A DNA stretch of 64,000 nucleotides. Source: Anabaenopsis elenkinii CCIBt3563 (GTDB lineage Bacteria; Cyanobacteriota; Cyanobacteriia; Cyanobacteriales; Nostocaceae). Each line of letters begins with the position of its first letter. Position 1 is the stretch's first letter. Shown one piece after another: positions 32,054-40,358 of this stretch. The stretch lies in the NCBI RefSeq assembly GCF_015245355.1, contig NZ_CP063311.1, positions 3,367,179-3,431,178 of the forward strand, read 5' to 3'. A program made the translations under genes and the position numbers. The notes under the pieces were generated by a model. That model was not told where the DNA came from, searched no databases, and saw nothing but the letters and a program-made list of their open reading frames with translations.

Positions 32054-32881
32054 TTAATTCTTAATCCCTGTGGTGGCTATACCGCGGATGAATTGACGCT
32101 GACCAATGAGGAATAAGACCATTACCGGTACAGTGGCTATAGTCACCGCAGCCATCATCAAAGGCCAATTATTTGTGTATTGTTCTTGAAACTCTGCTAA
32201 GGCTAATTGCACTGTTCTCAATTCCGGCCTGGTTGTAAATACCAAGGGTTTAAACAAATCGTTCCATTCCGCAATAAAAGTAAACAGAAATAGGGTCACT
32301 AAGGCTGGACGGGCTAAAGGTAACATGACTCGCCACAAAATTTGCAGTCGGTTGGCTCCGTCTATGCTTGCTGCTTCTTCCAACTCTAGGGGAATTGTTT
32401 GGAAATACTGACGTAATAGGAAAATCCCAAAGCCATTAACAGCAGTTGGTAAAATCAGCGCCCCGTAAGTGTTAATCAGGTGTCCCCACTTTAAAACTAA
32501 GAAGATGGGAATCACCAATAATTGAAACGGAATTACCAAAGTGGCCAAAACAACCAGTAACAGCGCTTGTTTACCGCGAAATTTTAATCTCGCCAAGGCG
32601 TAACCCGCTAAGGCAGAAGTTACCATCTGAAAGGCTGTCACAGCGATCGCTACTAAGGTAGAATTAGCAAATGCTAGTAAAAATTGGCCTCGCTGCCAGG
32701 CATCGCGGTAATTATCCAAAGACCAGTTAGTTTGGGCTGAAACTTCTACAGTAGCTCCTGGAGGTGCGAAAGACGTGAGGAACACCACGAGCAAGGGTAA
32801 TAGGACAATCAAGGCCCCCAATAGCAGCACTCCTAGGCGCAAAAAATTGCCAGATTTGAGGTTCCAGTTTGGTTTAGGCAT
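32054..32881 (-). CDS. Carbohydrate ABC transporter permease (MalG type)
   Basis: A 275-residue inner-membrane protein with six hydrophobic helices. The cytoplasmic EAA loop is clear: LELEEAASIDGANRLQILWR at about residues 180-199, followed by the invariant glycine context and LPLARP. This is the MalG/CUT1 permease type for sugar or polyol uptake. The other permease, ATPase and binding protein are not adjacent, so the substrate cannot be assigned; such orphan arrangement is common in cyanobacteria. Confidence 0.92.
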   Translation of the reverse strand: MPKPNWNLKSGNFLRLGVLLLGALIVLLPLLVVFLTSFAPPGATVEVSAQTNWSLDNYRDAWQRGQFLLAFANSTLVAIAVTAFQMVTSALAGYALARLKFRGKQALLLVVLATLVIPFQLLVIPIFLVLKWGHLINTYGALILPTAVNGFGIFLLRQYFQTIPLELEEAASIDGANRLQILWRVMLPLARPALVTLFLFTFIAEWNDLFKPLVFTTRPELRTVQLALAEFQEQYTNNWPLMMAAVTIATVPVMVLFLIGQRQFIRGIATTGIKN

Positions 32882-33057
32882 CAGTTATGCATCCCAGCTT
32901 TGTTTTCTAGTATTAGAGCATCGTCCCCAGTAAGAGTTAATCTATAACATAGTGACTTGTTAAGTTAAATTAAAGCATAGCTATGATTACCCTAAATTTA
33001 TCAGGGAAAATCAAATTTTTGTATCAAATGATTCAATTTTACCGGAGTAAACACACC

Positions 33058-33753
33058 ATGCAACAACTGACAGCCGAGTTAGAGATTGATTTCCACAGCG
33101 AAGAATACAAAGATGCTTACAGTCGCATCAATGCTATTGTCATTGAGGGGGAACAAGAAGCTTATGAAAATTACATCACATTGGCTCAAATGCTCCCAGA
33201 CTTTAAAGATGAACTCATTCGTTTATCTAAAATGGAAAATCGCCACAAAAAGGGTTTTGAAGCTTGTGGGCGGAATCTAAAAGTTACACCAAATATGCAG
33301 TTTGCTCGGGAGTTCTTCGCTCAACTCCATGGGAATTTCCAAGCAGCCGCAGCGGAGGGTAAAGTGGTGACTTGCTTGCTGATTCAGTCTTTGATTATTG
33401 AATGCTTTGCGATCGCAGCATACAACATCTACATTCCCGTAGCTGATGACTTTGCCCGTAAAATCACTGAGGGTGTAGTAAAAGATGAGTATAGTCATCT
33501 CAACTTTGGAGAGGTGTGGTTGAAAGAAAACTTTACTGAATCTAAAGCGGAATTAGAAGCAGCTAACCGGCAAAATCTACCCCTGGTTTGGAAAATGCTC
33601 AACCAAGTAGAAGATGATGCCCAGGTTTTAGCAATGGAAAAAGAAGCGTTAGTAGAAGACTTCATGATTCAGTACGGTGAAGCATTGAGTAACATTGGCT
33701 TCACAACTAGAGACATCATGCGTATGTCTGCCTATGGACTCACAGCCGCTTAA
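33058..33753 (+). CDS. ado: Aldehyde-deformylating oxygenase
   Basis: ADO turns fatty aldehydes into alkanes plus formate at a ferritin-like di-iron site. The open frame reaches back to 32983, but the ATG at 33058 ([17 protein letters not shown]) matches the family start and has GGAG 12 bases upstream. In this 231-residue protein all expected iron ligands are present: Glu32, Glu60, His63, Glu115, Glu144 and His147. Cys70, conserved in the family, is also present. The downstream gene encodes the acyl-ACP reductase that makes its substrate. Confidence 0.97.
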   Translation: MQQLTAELEIDFHSEEYKDAYSRINAIVIEGEQEAYENYITLAQMLPDFKDELIRLSKMENRHKKGFEACGRNLKVTPNMQFAREFFAQLHGNFQAAAAEGKVVTCLLIQSLIIECFAIAAYNIYIPVADDFARKITEGVVKDEYSHLNFGEVWLKENFTESKAELEAANRQNLPLVWKMLNQVEDDAQVLAMEKEALVEDFMIQYGEALSNIGFTTRDIMRMSAYGLTAA

Positions 33754-34094
33754 TAACTGTCAACGGGCAGCCAAAATTCTCGATTGAAAATACCCGCGGG
33801 AATTGACCACTGCCTAGTTTTGCCATCCAGGATCTTACGCTTTGTTCCCCCTGTCTAAGAGTTATATCAATTTGAAACCAGAATCCTACCACGGCTTACC
33901 GGGAAACCAAAATAGAGTAAGATTTTCTTAATTAAGAATTATCTTCCCCTGGTATTTTAGTAGGCTGAGTATTTACGTTAGCCTAGGGTTTCCGCAGGAA
34001 AAAACCAAAAGGTAATATTACAAATTGCTTGGTATTTAGTTCTTGCCCACTTATTCAACGCTTTCGACAAAGCATACGCCTAATACATCAATAC
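33754..34094 (+). promoter_or_regulatory. ado-aar intergenic region
   Basis: This 341-base gap holds no credible gene. An inverted repeat TAGGCT / AGCCTA lies at 33961-33985, and an AT-rich TAATATTA follows near 34013, about 80 bases before the aar start. The gap length suggests aar has its own promoter, but no promoter element is certain. Confidence 0.35.
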
Positions 34095-35132
34095 ATGTTT
34101 GGTCTAATTGGACATTTGACTAGTTTAGAACACGCCCAAGCGGTAGCCAAAGAATTGGGTTACCCAGAATATGCCGATCAAGGGCTAGATTTTTGGTGCA
34201 GCGCCCCACCCCAAATTGTGGATGAAATCACAGTTACCAGTGTGACTGGGCAGACAATTCAAGGAAGGTATGTAGAATCTTGTTTTTTGCCGGAAATGCT
34301 GGCTAATCGCCGCATCAAGGCAGCAACACGCAAAATTCTCAACGCCATGGCTCATGCTCAGAAGCATGGCATAAATATTACTGCCTTGGGGGGATTTTCC
34401 TCAATTATTTTTGAAAACTTTAAATTGGAGCAGTTTAGGCAAGTCCGCAACATCAAACTAGAGTTTGAACGCTTCACCACCGGGAATACTCACACCGCCT
34501 ATGTCATTTGTCGCCAGGTGGAACAAGCCTCAAAACAAATAGGAATTGATTTGTCGAAAGCCACTGTTGCTATATGTGGCGCCACTGGAGATATTGGGAG
34601 CGCGGTGACACGCTGGCTCAATCTCAAAACAGATGTCAAGGAACTGTTGCTCATCGCCCGTAATCATGAACGCCTGACAGGGTTACAAGAGGAAGTGGGG
34701 CGAGGGAAAATTATGGCTTTGGATGAAGCCCTCCCCCAAGCTGATATTGTTGTTTGGGTCGCCAGTATGCCCAAAGGTCTGGAAATTGATTTTCAAGTCT
34801 TAAAGCGCCCTTGTTTACTCATTGACGGTGGCTACCCGAAAAATTTAGCGACTAAAATTCAGCAGCCAGGGGTACATGTACTCAACGGTGGCATTGTGGA
34901 ACATTCTCTTGATATTGACTGGAAAATCATGAAAATAGTCAATATGGATGTTCCAGCACGGCAATTGTTCGCTTGCTTTGCTGAATCAATGCTGCTTGAA
35001 TTTGAGAAGTTGTACACGAACTTTTCTTGGGGGCGTAATCAGATTACCGTAGACAAAATGGAGCAGATTGGTCAAGCATCTATCAAACACGGATTTAGAC
35101 CCCTGCTAGTTGAGTCACTAGTCGTTAACTAG
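34095..35132 (+). CDS. aar: Long-chain acyl-ACP reductase
   Basis: AAR reduces acyl-ACP to fatty aldehyde with NADPH through a thioester on a cysteine. The frame is open from 34029, but [20 protein letters not shown] at 34095 is the classical family start, giving 345 residues. The nucleotide-binding loop is [10 protein letters not shown] (161-170). The catalytic Cys is at 294 in [10 protein letters not shown], the same number as in the studied Synechococcus enzyme. It sits between ado and accA, the usual cyanobacterial order. Confidence 0.97.
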   Translation: MFGLIGHLTSLEHAQAVAKELGYPEYADQGLDFWCSAPPQIVDEITVTSVTGQTIQGRYVESCFLPEMLANRRIKAATRKILNAMAHAQKHGINITALGGFSSIIFENFKLEQFRQVRNIKLEFERFTTGNTHTAYVICRQVEQASKQIGIDLSKATVAICGATGDIGSAVTRWLNLKTDVKELLLIARNHERLTGLQEEVGRGKIMALDEALPQADIVVWVASMPKGLEIDFQVLKRPCLLIDGGYPKNLATKIQQPGVHVLNGGIVEHSLDIDWKIMKIVNMDVPARQLFACFAESMLLEFEKLYTNFSWGRNQITVDKMEQIGQASIKHGFRPLLVESLVVN

Positions 35133-35184
35133 TGATTTGGAATAAATGCCTATAGTCATTCCCCTACATCCCCCCAGCTTATGC

Positions 35185-35206
35185 TCCGCCCTGAAGGACG
35201 GGGAGA
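35185..35206. other. GC-rich hairpin between aar and accA
   Basis: CCGCCCTGAAGGACGGGG forms a short stem with an imperfect pair. It resembles the hairpins often found at ends of IS200/IS605-type elements, but no tnpA or tnpB is near, so it may be only a processing or attenuation hairpin. Confidence 0.3.
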
Positions 35207-35235
35207 ATTAACACTCTAAACTCTTAATTTGTAAG

Positions 35236-36216
35236 ATGCCAACTACCGATCGCAAACCACTACTGTTAGATTTTGAAAAGCCACTAGCAGAACTGGCAAA
35301 CCGAATTGATCAGATTCGGCAACTGGCAGCAGAAAATGGCGTTGATGTTTCTGGTGAAATTCGCAAATTAGAAACACGGGCTATGCAACTACGGGAAGAA
35401 ATTTTTAGTAATTTATCACCTTCCCAACGTCTGCAAGTTGCTCGTCATCCTCGTCGCCCTAGTACACTTGACTATATCCAGTCCATCAGTGATGAGTGGA
35501 TGGAGTTACATGGCGATCGCTGCGGTGGTGACGATCCGGCTTTAGTTGGTGGTGTAGGTCGTTTGGGCGGACAACCAGTGGTGATGTTAGGTCATCAAAA
35601 AGGCCGCGATACTAAGGATAATGTGGCCAGGAATTTCGGTATGGCTTCCCCCGGTGGTTACCGCAAAGCCCTGCGCTTGATGGAACACGCTCACAAGTTC
35701 GGGATGCCAATTATAACTTTTATTGACACCCCGGGGGCTTGGGCAGGTATCGAAGCCGAACATCAAGGTCAAGGAGAAGCGATCGCCTATAATTTACGGG
35801 AAATGTTTTGCTTTGATGTGCCCATTATCTGCACAGTTATCGGCGAAGGCGGATCTGGTGGTGCTCTAGGTATTGGCGTGGGCGATCGCCTGATGATGTT
35901 TGAACACGCTGTTTATACCGTTGCTACCCCAGAAGCCTGCGCCGCGATTCTGTGGAAGGATGCTGGTAAATCCCCCCAAGCAGCTGTGGCTTTGAAAATC
36001 ACTTCTCACGACCTGAAAAACTTGGGGATCATCGACGAGATATTACCTGAACCCATTGGTGGCGCTCATTCCGATCCCCTGGAAGCAGCCAGAACTCTGA
36101 AGCAAAGCTTATTAGATAATTTGGACGATCTCAACCGCTTAACATCTCAAGAACGCCGACAACTGCGCTATGAAAAATTCCGCAAAATTGGTGTTTTTAC
36201 TGAATCTGTCCACTGA
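35236..36216 (+). CDS. accA: Acetyl-CoA carboxylase carboxyltransferase subunit alpha
   Basis: The 326-residue AccA pairs with AccD to move the carboxyl group from biotin to acetyl-CoA, giving malonyl-CoA for fatty acid synthesis. Signature regions are [13 protein letters not shown] (about 75-87), [38 protein letters not shown] (about 161-180) and [16 protein letters not shown]. Length is standard. It follows aar by 103 bases, a linkage that places alkane formation beside fatty acid initiation. A strong stem-loop lies after its stop. Confidence 0.98.
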   Translation: MPTTDRKPLLLDFEKPLAELANRIDQIRQLAAENGVDVSGEIRKLETRAMQLREEIFSNLSPSQRLQVARHPRRPSTLDYIQSISDEWMELHGDRCGGDDPALVGGVGRLGGQPVVMLGHQKGRDTKDNVARNFGMASPGGYRKALRLMEHAHKFGMPIITFIDTPGAWAGIEAEHQGQGEAIAYNLREMFCFDVPIICTVIGEGGSGGALGIGVGDRLMMFEHAVYTVATPEACAAILWKDAGKSPQAAVALKITSHDLKNLGIIDEILPEPIGGAHSDPLEAARTLKQSLLDNLDDLNRLTSQERRQLRYEKFRKIGVFTESVH

Positions 36217-36259
36217 TACCACCAGAAAATCACCCCATTGCTCATAGCAATGCTATAAT

Positions 36260-36315
36260 ACCTATGGCTACCTAAAGATGGTTAAAAATCTCAACAGCCA
36301 TAGGTTTTTGTATTT
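36260..36315 (+). terminator. Stem-loop terminator after accA
   Basis: A perfect 10-bp stem, ACCTATGGCT (36260-36269) and AGCCATAGGT (36296-36305), has a 26-base loop and is followed by TTTTGTATTTTT. A smaller palindrome ATAGCAATGCTAT lies just before it at 36244-36256. Confidence 0.7.
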
Positions 36316-36472
36316 TTAGCAAATCAAATGGATTTGGCTGTGAGTTTGTCTGTCACTGAGTCATCACGTTTTGCTGGGAAAGGACTAGACGGGCAAAAAT
36401 ATACCCTCTGAGGGCGACAATTAGCAGTTAGTTATATTTCCAGAGTTGGCTGGGTAAAAATTTGGAGAAACC

Positions 36473-37195
36473 ATGAGTCTGGAAAAACGACGCGCCCTGA
36501 TTACTGGGGCCAGCAGTGGAATTGGCAAAGCAACGGCATTAGCCTTTGCCCAGGCGGGAATTGATGTCGCCTTAGTCAGCCGTTCTTTAGACAAGTTGGA
36601 GATAGTAGCAGCAGCAGCTAGGGATACAGGAGTAGCAGCCAAGGCTTACCCTGTGGATTTGGCTAATGTGTCTCAAGTCAAAGCAGCAATTCAAGACATC
36701 GCCCTTGATTTTGGCGGCATAGATATCTTAGTCAACAATGCCGGTATAGCATACACAGGTAACTTAAGTCAAACTCCCTTAGCAGATTGGCAGCAAGTCA
36801 TTAACTTGAACCTCACCAGTGTATTTGAATGCTGTATGGCTATCTTGCCAGGGATGAGACAAACAAAACAAGGTATAATTATTAACGTCGCTTCCATCGC
36901 CGGAAAGCAAGCTTTTCCCGGTTGGGGAGCTTATAGCGTTAGTAAGGCTGGCTTACTAGCCTTGAGTCAAACCCTAGGACAAGAAGAACGCAGCCATGGT
37001 ATTCGGGTCACTGCTATTTGCCCCGGTGCTGTGAATACGGAATTGTGGGATACAGACACCGTTCAGTCTGATTTTGACCGGACAAAAATGTTAACGCCAG
37101 AAATTGTTGCCCAGTCAATTTTGTACACAGCCTTACTACCACAGCACGCTGTTATTGAAGAGTTAACTGTGATGCCTAGTGCTGGGACTCTTTAA
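36473..37195 (+). CDS. Short-chain dehydrogenase/reductase (FabG-like)
   Basis: A 240-residue classical SDR with the cofactor loop [10 protein letters not shown] (about 11-20), NNAGIAYTG (about 88-96), the catalytic Ser in [10 protein letters not shown] and the Tyr-x-x-x-Lys in YSVSKAG (about 155-161). Arg in the early loop suggests NADP preference. Cyanobacterial ado-aar-accA clusters often include an SDR downstream, so a role in fatty acyl or aldehyde metabolism is plausible but unproven. Its 3' end overlaps the convergent trpF by 33 bases. Confidence 0.9.
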   Translation: MSLEKRRALITGASSGIGKATALAFAQAGIDVALVSRSLDKLEIVAAAARDTGVAAKAYPVDLANVSQVKAAIQDIALDFGGIDILVNNAGIAYTGNLSQTPLADWQQVINLNLTSVFECCMAILPGMRQTKQGIIINVASIAGKQAFPGWGAYSVSKAGLLALSQTLGQEERSHGIRVTAICPGAVNTELWDTDTVQSDFDRTKMLTPEIVAQSILYTALLPQHAVIEELTVMPSAGTL

Positions 37196-37831
37196 AGTCC
37201 CCAATTTCTCAAATAGCAGCCCTACTTTGTTTAAATCTTTATCTCCTGGTTTAATTTCTACACCGCTAGATAAATCTATACCATCGGGTTGGAGTTGATT
37301 TAAGGCGGCTAGTATATTATCTGGGGTTAATCCCCCAGCTAATAACCAAGGACAACTAGGACGAAATTTTTTTAACATTTCCCAGTCTAAGGTTTTTCCA
37401 GTCCCTCCTAATTGCTGGGGATGATAGGCATCTAGTAGTAATGTGTCTACATAGTCTGTAAGTTTAATTTTTTGCGGGGCTGTTACTATCAGGTTCTCTA
37501 GGGTGCGAACTCTAAGGGCTTTGATGATTTCTATCTTGGGCAAACTTTGACGTAAGACACAGCAAAATTCTGGGGTTTCATCTCCGTGTAATTGTACACC
37601 AGTCAATCCAGAACTGTTGACTATCTCCATAATTTCGGTAATGCTGGCGTTGGCAAAAACCCCAATTTTGTCAATATTGGCCGGTAATTCCGCCACCGCC
37701 GCCTGAATTTCTTTTGAAGTAACGTAGCGGGGGGATGTGGGTACACAGATAAATCCTAGTGCGGTTGCACCTAGGGAAGCGATCGCTACAGACTGTTGTG
37801 GTTGAGTAATGCCACAAATTTTGACGCGCAT
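37163..37831 (-). CDS. trpF: Phosphoribosylanthranilate isomerase
   Basis: TrpF performs the Amadori rearrangement in tryptophan synthesis. The 222-residue TIM barrel begins [11 protein letters not shown] with the catalytic Cys at about residue 5-7, and includes GVQLHGDE (about 79-86), LLLDAY (about 132-137), [10 protein letters not shown] (about 165-174) and [16 protein letters not shown] with the phosphate-binding Ser-Gly. Length is usual. Its C-terminus overlaps the convergent SDR gene. Confidence 0.97.
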   Translation of the reverse strand: MRVKICGITQPQQSVAIASLGATALGFICVPTSPRYVTSKEIQAAVAELPANIDKIGVFANASITEIMEIVNSSGLTGVQLHGDETPEFCCVLRQSLPKIEIIKALRVRTLENLIVTAPQKIKLTDYVDTLLLDAYHPQQLGGTGKTLDWEMLKKFRPSCPWLLAGGLTPDNILAALNQLQPDGIDLSSGVEIKPGDKDLNKVGLLFEKLGTLKSPSTRHHS

Positions 37832-37864
37832 ATGAATTTGAGCTAAAGGATCAATACTAATCTA

Positions 37865-38043
37865 AGGGGTTGTTTGATCAGTTTTTAACAGGTAATTTTT
37901 ATCTTAGGGAGCAGGGAACAGGGAGCAGGGAATGGGGGACACACAAAAAACAATAAAATCAAGTCCCCTCCCCTTACAAGGGGAGGGTTAGGGTGGGGTC
38001 AAACAATATTTGATAGATTAATCATAACTTTTAAAACATCCTC
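37865..38043 (+). mobile_element. MITE-like element, copy B
   Basis: A 179-bp copy of the family, flanked by TA (37863-37864 and 38044-38045). The left end is AGGGGTTGTTT and the right end AAAACATCCTC. It has the shared CAGGTAATTTTTATCTTAGG, a few GGAACAG-type heptads and the CCCTCCCCTTACAAGGGGAG hairpin. It is the shortest copy in the window and lies 78 bases upstream of psaK, where it could affect the promoter. Confidence 0.85.
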
Positions 38044-38120
38044 TAACCTTTGAGGGAGGATGGAGAAACTTCTTCAGGTGGACTATAGCTACATCAGTTT
38101 GTTCATTCCTGAGAAAAAAC

Positions 38121-38408
38121 ATGATCTCATCAATGTTATTCACGTTATTAACAGTTCAAGTGACGGTTCCCAACACTGGTACTACATGGAATTGGATTGG
38201 TACTGCTATTATTATTGGCAGTTGTCTATTATGTCTTTTAATTATTCCCCGTACTATTAGTTACCCACAGGTGGGTCAGAAAATGCCTTTACCTTTATCA
38301 GGACTCTTCAATAATCCCAGTATTGGCTGCTTCTTGGCGGCTATGAGTGCTGGTCATATCATCGGTGTGGCTGCGGTTTTGGGATTGACTAATCTGGGTA
38401 TTATTTAA
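38121..38408 (+). CDS. psaK: Photosystem I subunit PsaK-like
   Basis: A 95-residue protein with two membrane helices (about 24-43 and 71-92), the size and topology of PsaK, a peripheral PSI subunit near antenna contacts. The end, [21 protein letters not shown], fits the PsaK signature with SxGHxxGxxxVLGL. The first half is more divergent from typical PsaK, so it may be a paralogue such as a stress-type PsaK. A MITE-like element lies just upstream, and the stop codon is inside a tandem duplication. Confidence 0.85.
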   Translation: MISSMLFTLLTVQVTVPNTGTTWNWIGTAIIIGSCLLCLLIIPRTISYPQVGQKMPLPLSGLFNNPSIGCFLAAMSAGHIIGVAAVLGLTNLGII

Positions 38409-38425
38409 TTGGGTATTATTTAATT
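38395..38425. repeat. 15-bp tandem duplication at psaK stop
   Basis: TGGGTATTATTTAAT is present twice in direct tandem. The first copy supplies the last codons and stop of psaK; the second lies just after it and repeats the stop context. Confidence 0.75.
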
Positions 38426-38493
38426 TTGTTTCTGTCCACATTATCCCCAAGTATTGGCAATCTAGATCAATCGGATATCACACTGCGGAAATC

Positions 38494-38524
38494 CCTACCC
38501 CCAGTAGCAATAACTGGGGGTAGG
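38494..38524 (+). terminator. Strong hairpin after psaK
   Basis: A perfect 12-bp stem CCTACCCCCAGT / ACTGGGGGTAGG with loop AGCAATA, followed by TTATATG. It probably ends psaK transcription although the T-run is weak. Confidence 0.7.
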
Positions 38525-38641
38525 TTATATGTCAACCTAGAAGTAGGGTGTCTGGTTGTCGCTCATCACACAGACAAATATGTTGACGGTTAACTGCTGG
38601 CGGTTGACGGTCATCAGTGAACACTCAACTAGGACAAGATC

Positions 38642-39835
38642 ATGCAAGGTTGGAAAATCGGCTCTTTATTTGGCATTCCCTTATTTTTAGATCCACTCTG
38701 GTTTATAATTTTGGGGTTAGCTACCCTTAACTTTAGTCTTGCTTACCAGCAATGGGGTACTACCATTGCTTGGAGTGCGGGGATAGTGATGGCACTATTG
38801 CTGTTTGCTTCAGTATTGTTACATGAGTTGGGTCACAGCTTGGCAGCCAGATCGCAAGGTATTAAAGTTAATTCTATTACTCTATTTCTCTTTGGCGGTA
38901 TTGCCTCCATAGAAGAGGAATCAAAAACCCCCGCTGAGGCGTTTCAGGTGGCGATCGCTGGACCGTTGGTAAGTATCTCCCTATTTTTACTGTTTAGTCT
39001 AGCTACAAATATCACACCTGCAACCGGAGCGGTGTCAGCTATGGTTAGAGATTTGGCGAGGATTAATTTAGTTGTCGCCCTATTTAACCTGATTCCCGGT
39101 TTACCTCTGGATGGGGGACAGGTCTTAAAGGCCGCACTGTGGCAAATTACAGGGAACCGCTTTCAAGCTGTACACTGGGCTGCAAAGGCTGGGCAAATTT
39201 TAGGTTACAGTGCGATCGCCTTGGGATTTGCTGTGGACTTTTTTACTAGGGAGTTAATTACTGGCTTGTGGATTGTTTTAATTGGTTGGTTTGCTGTTCG
39301 TAATGCTAACAGCTATGATCGTGTAACTACCTTACAAGAAACTTTGCTGAATTTAGTAGCCAGGGATGCTATGACTCGTGATTTTCGCGTAGTTAATGCT
39401 GACCAAAGTTTACGTAATTTTGCTGATGCTTACTTGTTGGATAGCAACGCCCCCAATATCTACTTTGCTGTGGCTGATGGGCGTTATCGGGGTATGGTTA
39501 GTATTGATGACTTACGTCTAGTAGAAAGAAGTGAGTGGGAAAACCGAACCCTAGAGAGTATAGTTCATCCCTTAACAGAAATACCCACCGTGGCTGAATC
39601 CACTTTTTTAGCTCAGACAATTAACCAGCTAGAAAATCAGCAGTTACCGCGAATTACTGTGCTTTCCCCAGCTGGTACAGTAGCAGGTATCATTGACCGG
39701 GGAGATATTGTGCGAGAGTTAGCACAAAAGTTAAATTTACCCATTCCCGAAGCGGAAATTAAGCGTATTAAGCAAGATGGTAGCTATCCCCCTGGTTTGC
39801 AACTAGGAACAATTGCTAAGTCAATCACAAATTAA
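38642..39835 (+). CDS. Site-2 protease family membrane metalloprotease with CBS domains
   Basis: A 397-residue M50-type protease. Zinc ligands are in HELGHSLAA (about residues 61-69, HExxH) and in NLIPGLPLDGGQVL (about 151-164, with the third-ligand Asp). About six hydrophobic segments fill the first 220 residues. The C-terminal half (about 235-370) holds two CBS-like domains (RDAMTRDFRVVNADQSLR), which usually bind adenosine nucleotides. Such proteins cut membrane-anchored regulators such as anti-sigma factors; the substrate here is unknown. Confidence 0.92.
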   Translation: MQGWKIGSLFGIPLFLDPLWFIILGLATLNFSLAYQQWGTTIAWSAGIVMALLLFASVLLHELGHSLAARSQGIKVNSITLFLFGGIASIEEESKTPAEAFQVAIAGPLVSISLFLLFSLATNITPATGAVSAMVRDLARINLVVALFNLIPGLPLDGGQVLKAALWQITGNRFQAVHWAAKAGQILGYSAIALGFAVDFFTRELITGLWIVLIGWFAVRNANSYDRVTTLQETLLNLVARDAMTRDFRVVNADQSLRNFADAYLLDSNAPNIYFAVADGRYRGMVSIDDLRLVERSEWENRTLESIVHPLTEIPTVAESTFLAQTINQLENQQLPRITVLSPAGTVAGIIDRGDIVRELAQKLNLPIPEAEIKRIKQDGSYPPGLQLGTIAKSITN

Positions 39836-39867
39836 ATTTCAGGTTTCTCGTAACTATCTGTTGAGAT

Positions 39868-39897
39868 TCGGGAAAATTCTATGTAGAATTTTCCCGA
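39868..39897. terminator. Bidirectional terminator
   Basis: A perfect 13-bp stem TCGGGAAAATTCT / AGAATTTTCCCGA with loop ATGT lies between the convergent site-2 protease gene and the small minus-strand gene. Confidence 0.75.
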
Positions 39898-39907
39898 CCA
39901 GTAAATT

Positions 39908-40180
39908 TTACATAAAAACAGGTGATTCTTCTAAAGGAGCGTTAGCAATTGCTATTGCTTCTTCCCCTTGTGCCTTGATTTGAGATTCCGGTTGTGTTTC
40001 CCCCGATATAGTTTCTAATTGGTCATCGGGTACTTGTAGATTAATCATAGTATTGGGTGCATTTTTGAGAAACTCAACTCCAGCTGCTACCTCGCGATAT
40101 GGACGATTTAACAGATAGTTGAGTAAGGCATCACGCTGCTCTTGAGTAATTAAGTATACTTTCTTTTGAATCTGTGGCAT
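39908..40180 (-). CDS. Small unknown protein
   Basis: A 90-residue protein not assigned to a family. The N-terminal half (MPQIQKKVYLITQEQRDALL, then LLNRPYREVAAGVEFLKNAP) looks like a compact helical fold; the C-terminal half is acidic, Gln- and Glu-rich and probably disordered. It has a strong terminator at its 3' end and is divergent from the kinase-WD40 gene, which supports a real gene. Confidence 0.6.
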   Translation of the reverse strand: MPQIQKKVYLITQEQRDALLNYLLNRPYREVAAGVEFLKNAPNTMINLQVPDDQLETISGETQPESQIKAQGEEAIAIANAPLEESPVFM

Positions 40181-40358
40181 AAATTACTTTTTCCTTCCGT
40201 ACTTAAAACTAAATTTTGACTTACACAGAGTGACCGAAAGTGACAAAAAAAAGCCAGTGTATGTCGGTTTGATAACCAGATATATCATAGCAAAGATGAT
40301 GTATATTTTTTTGTATAATTTTTCTGAGCCATAAATAACCAGCCCATGGTGTGAATCT

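Noticed and set aside
35185-35206. IS200/IS605 end
   Set aside because: Only one short hairpin is seen; no tnpA, tnpB or matching second end.
38060-38260. 66-codon frame overlapping psaK
   Set aside because: Different frame from psaK and no conserved features; psaK fits far better.
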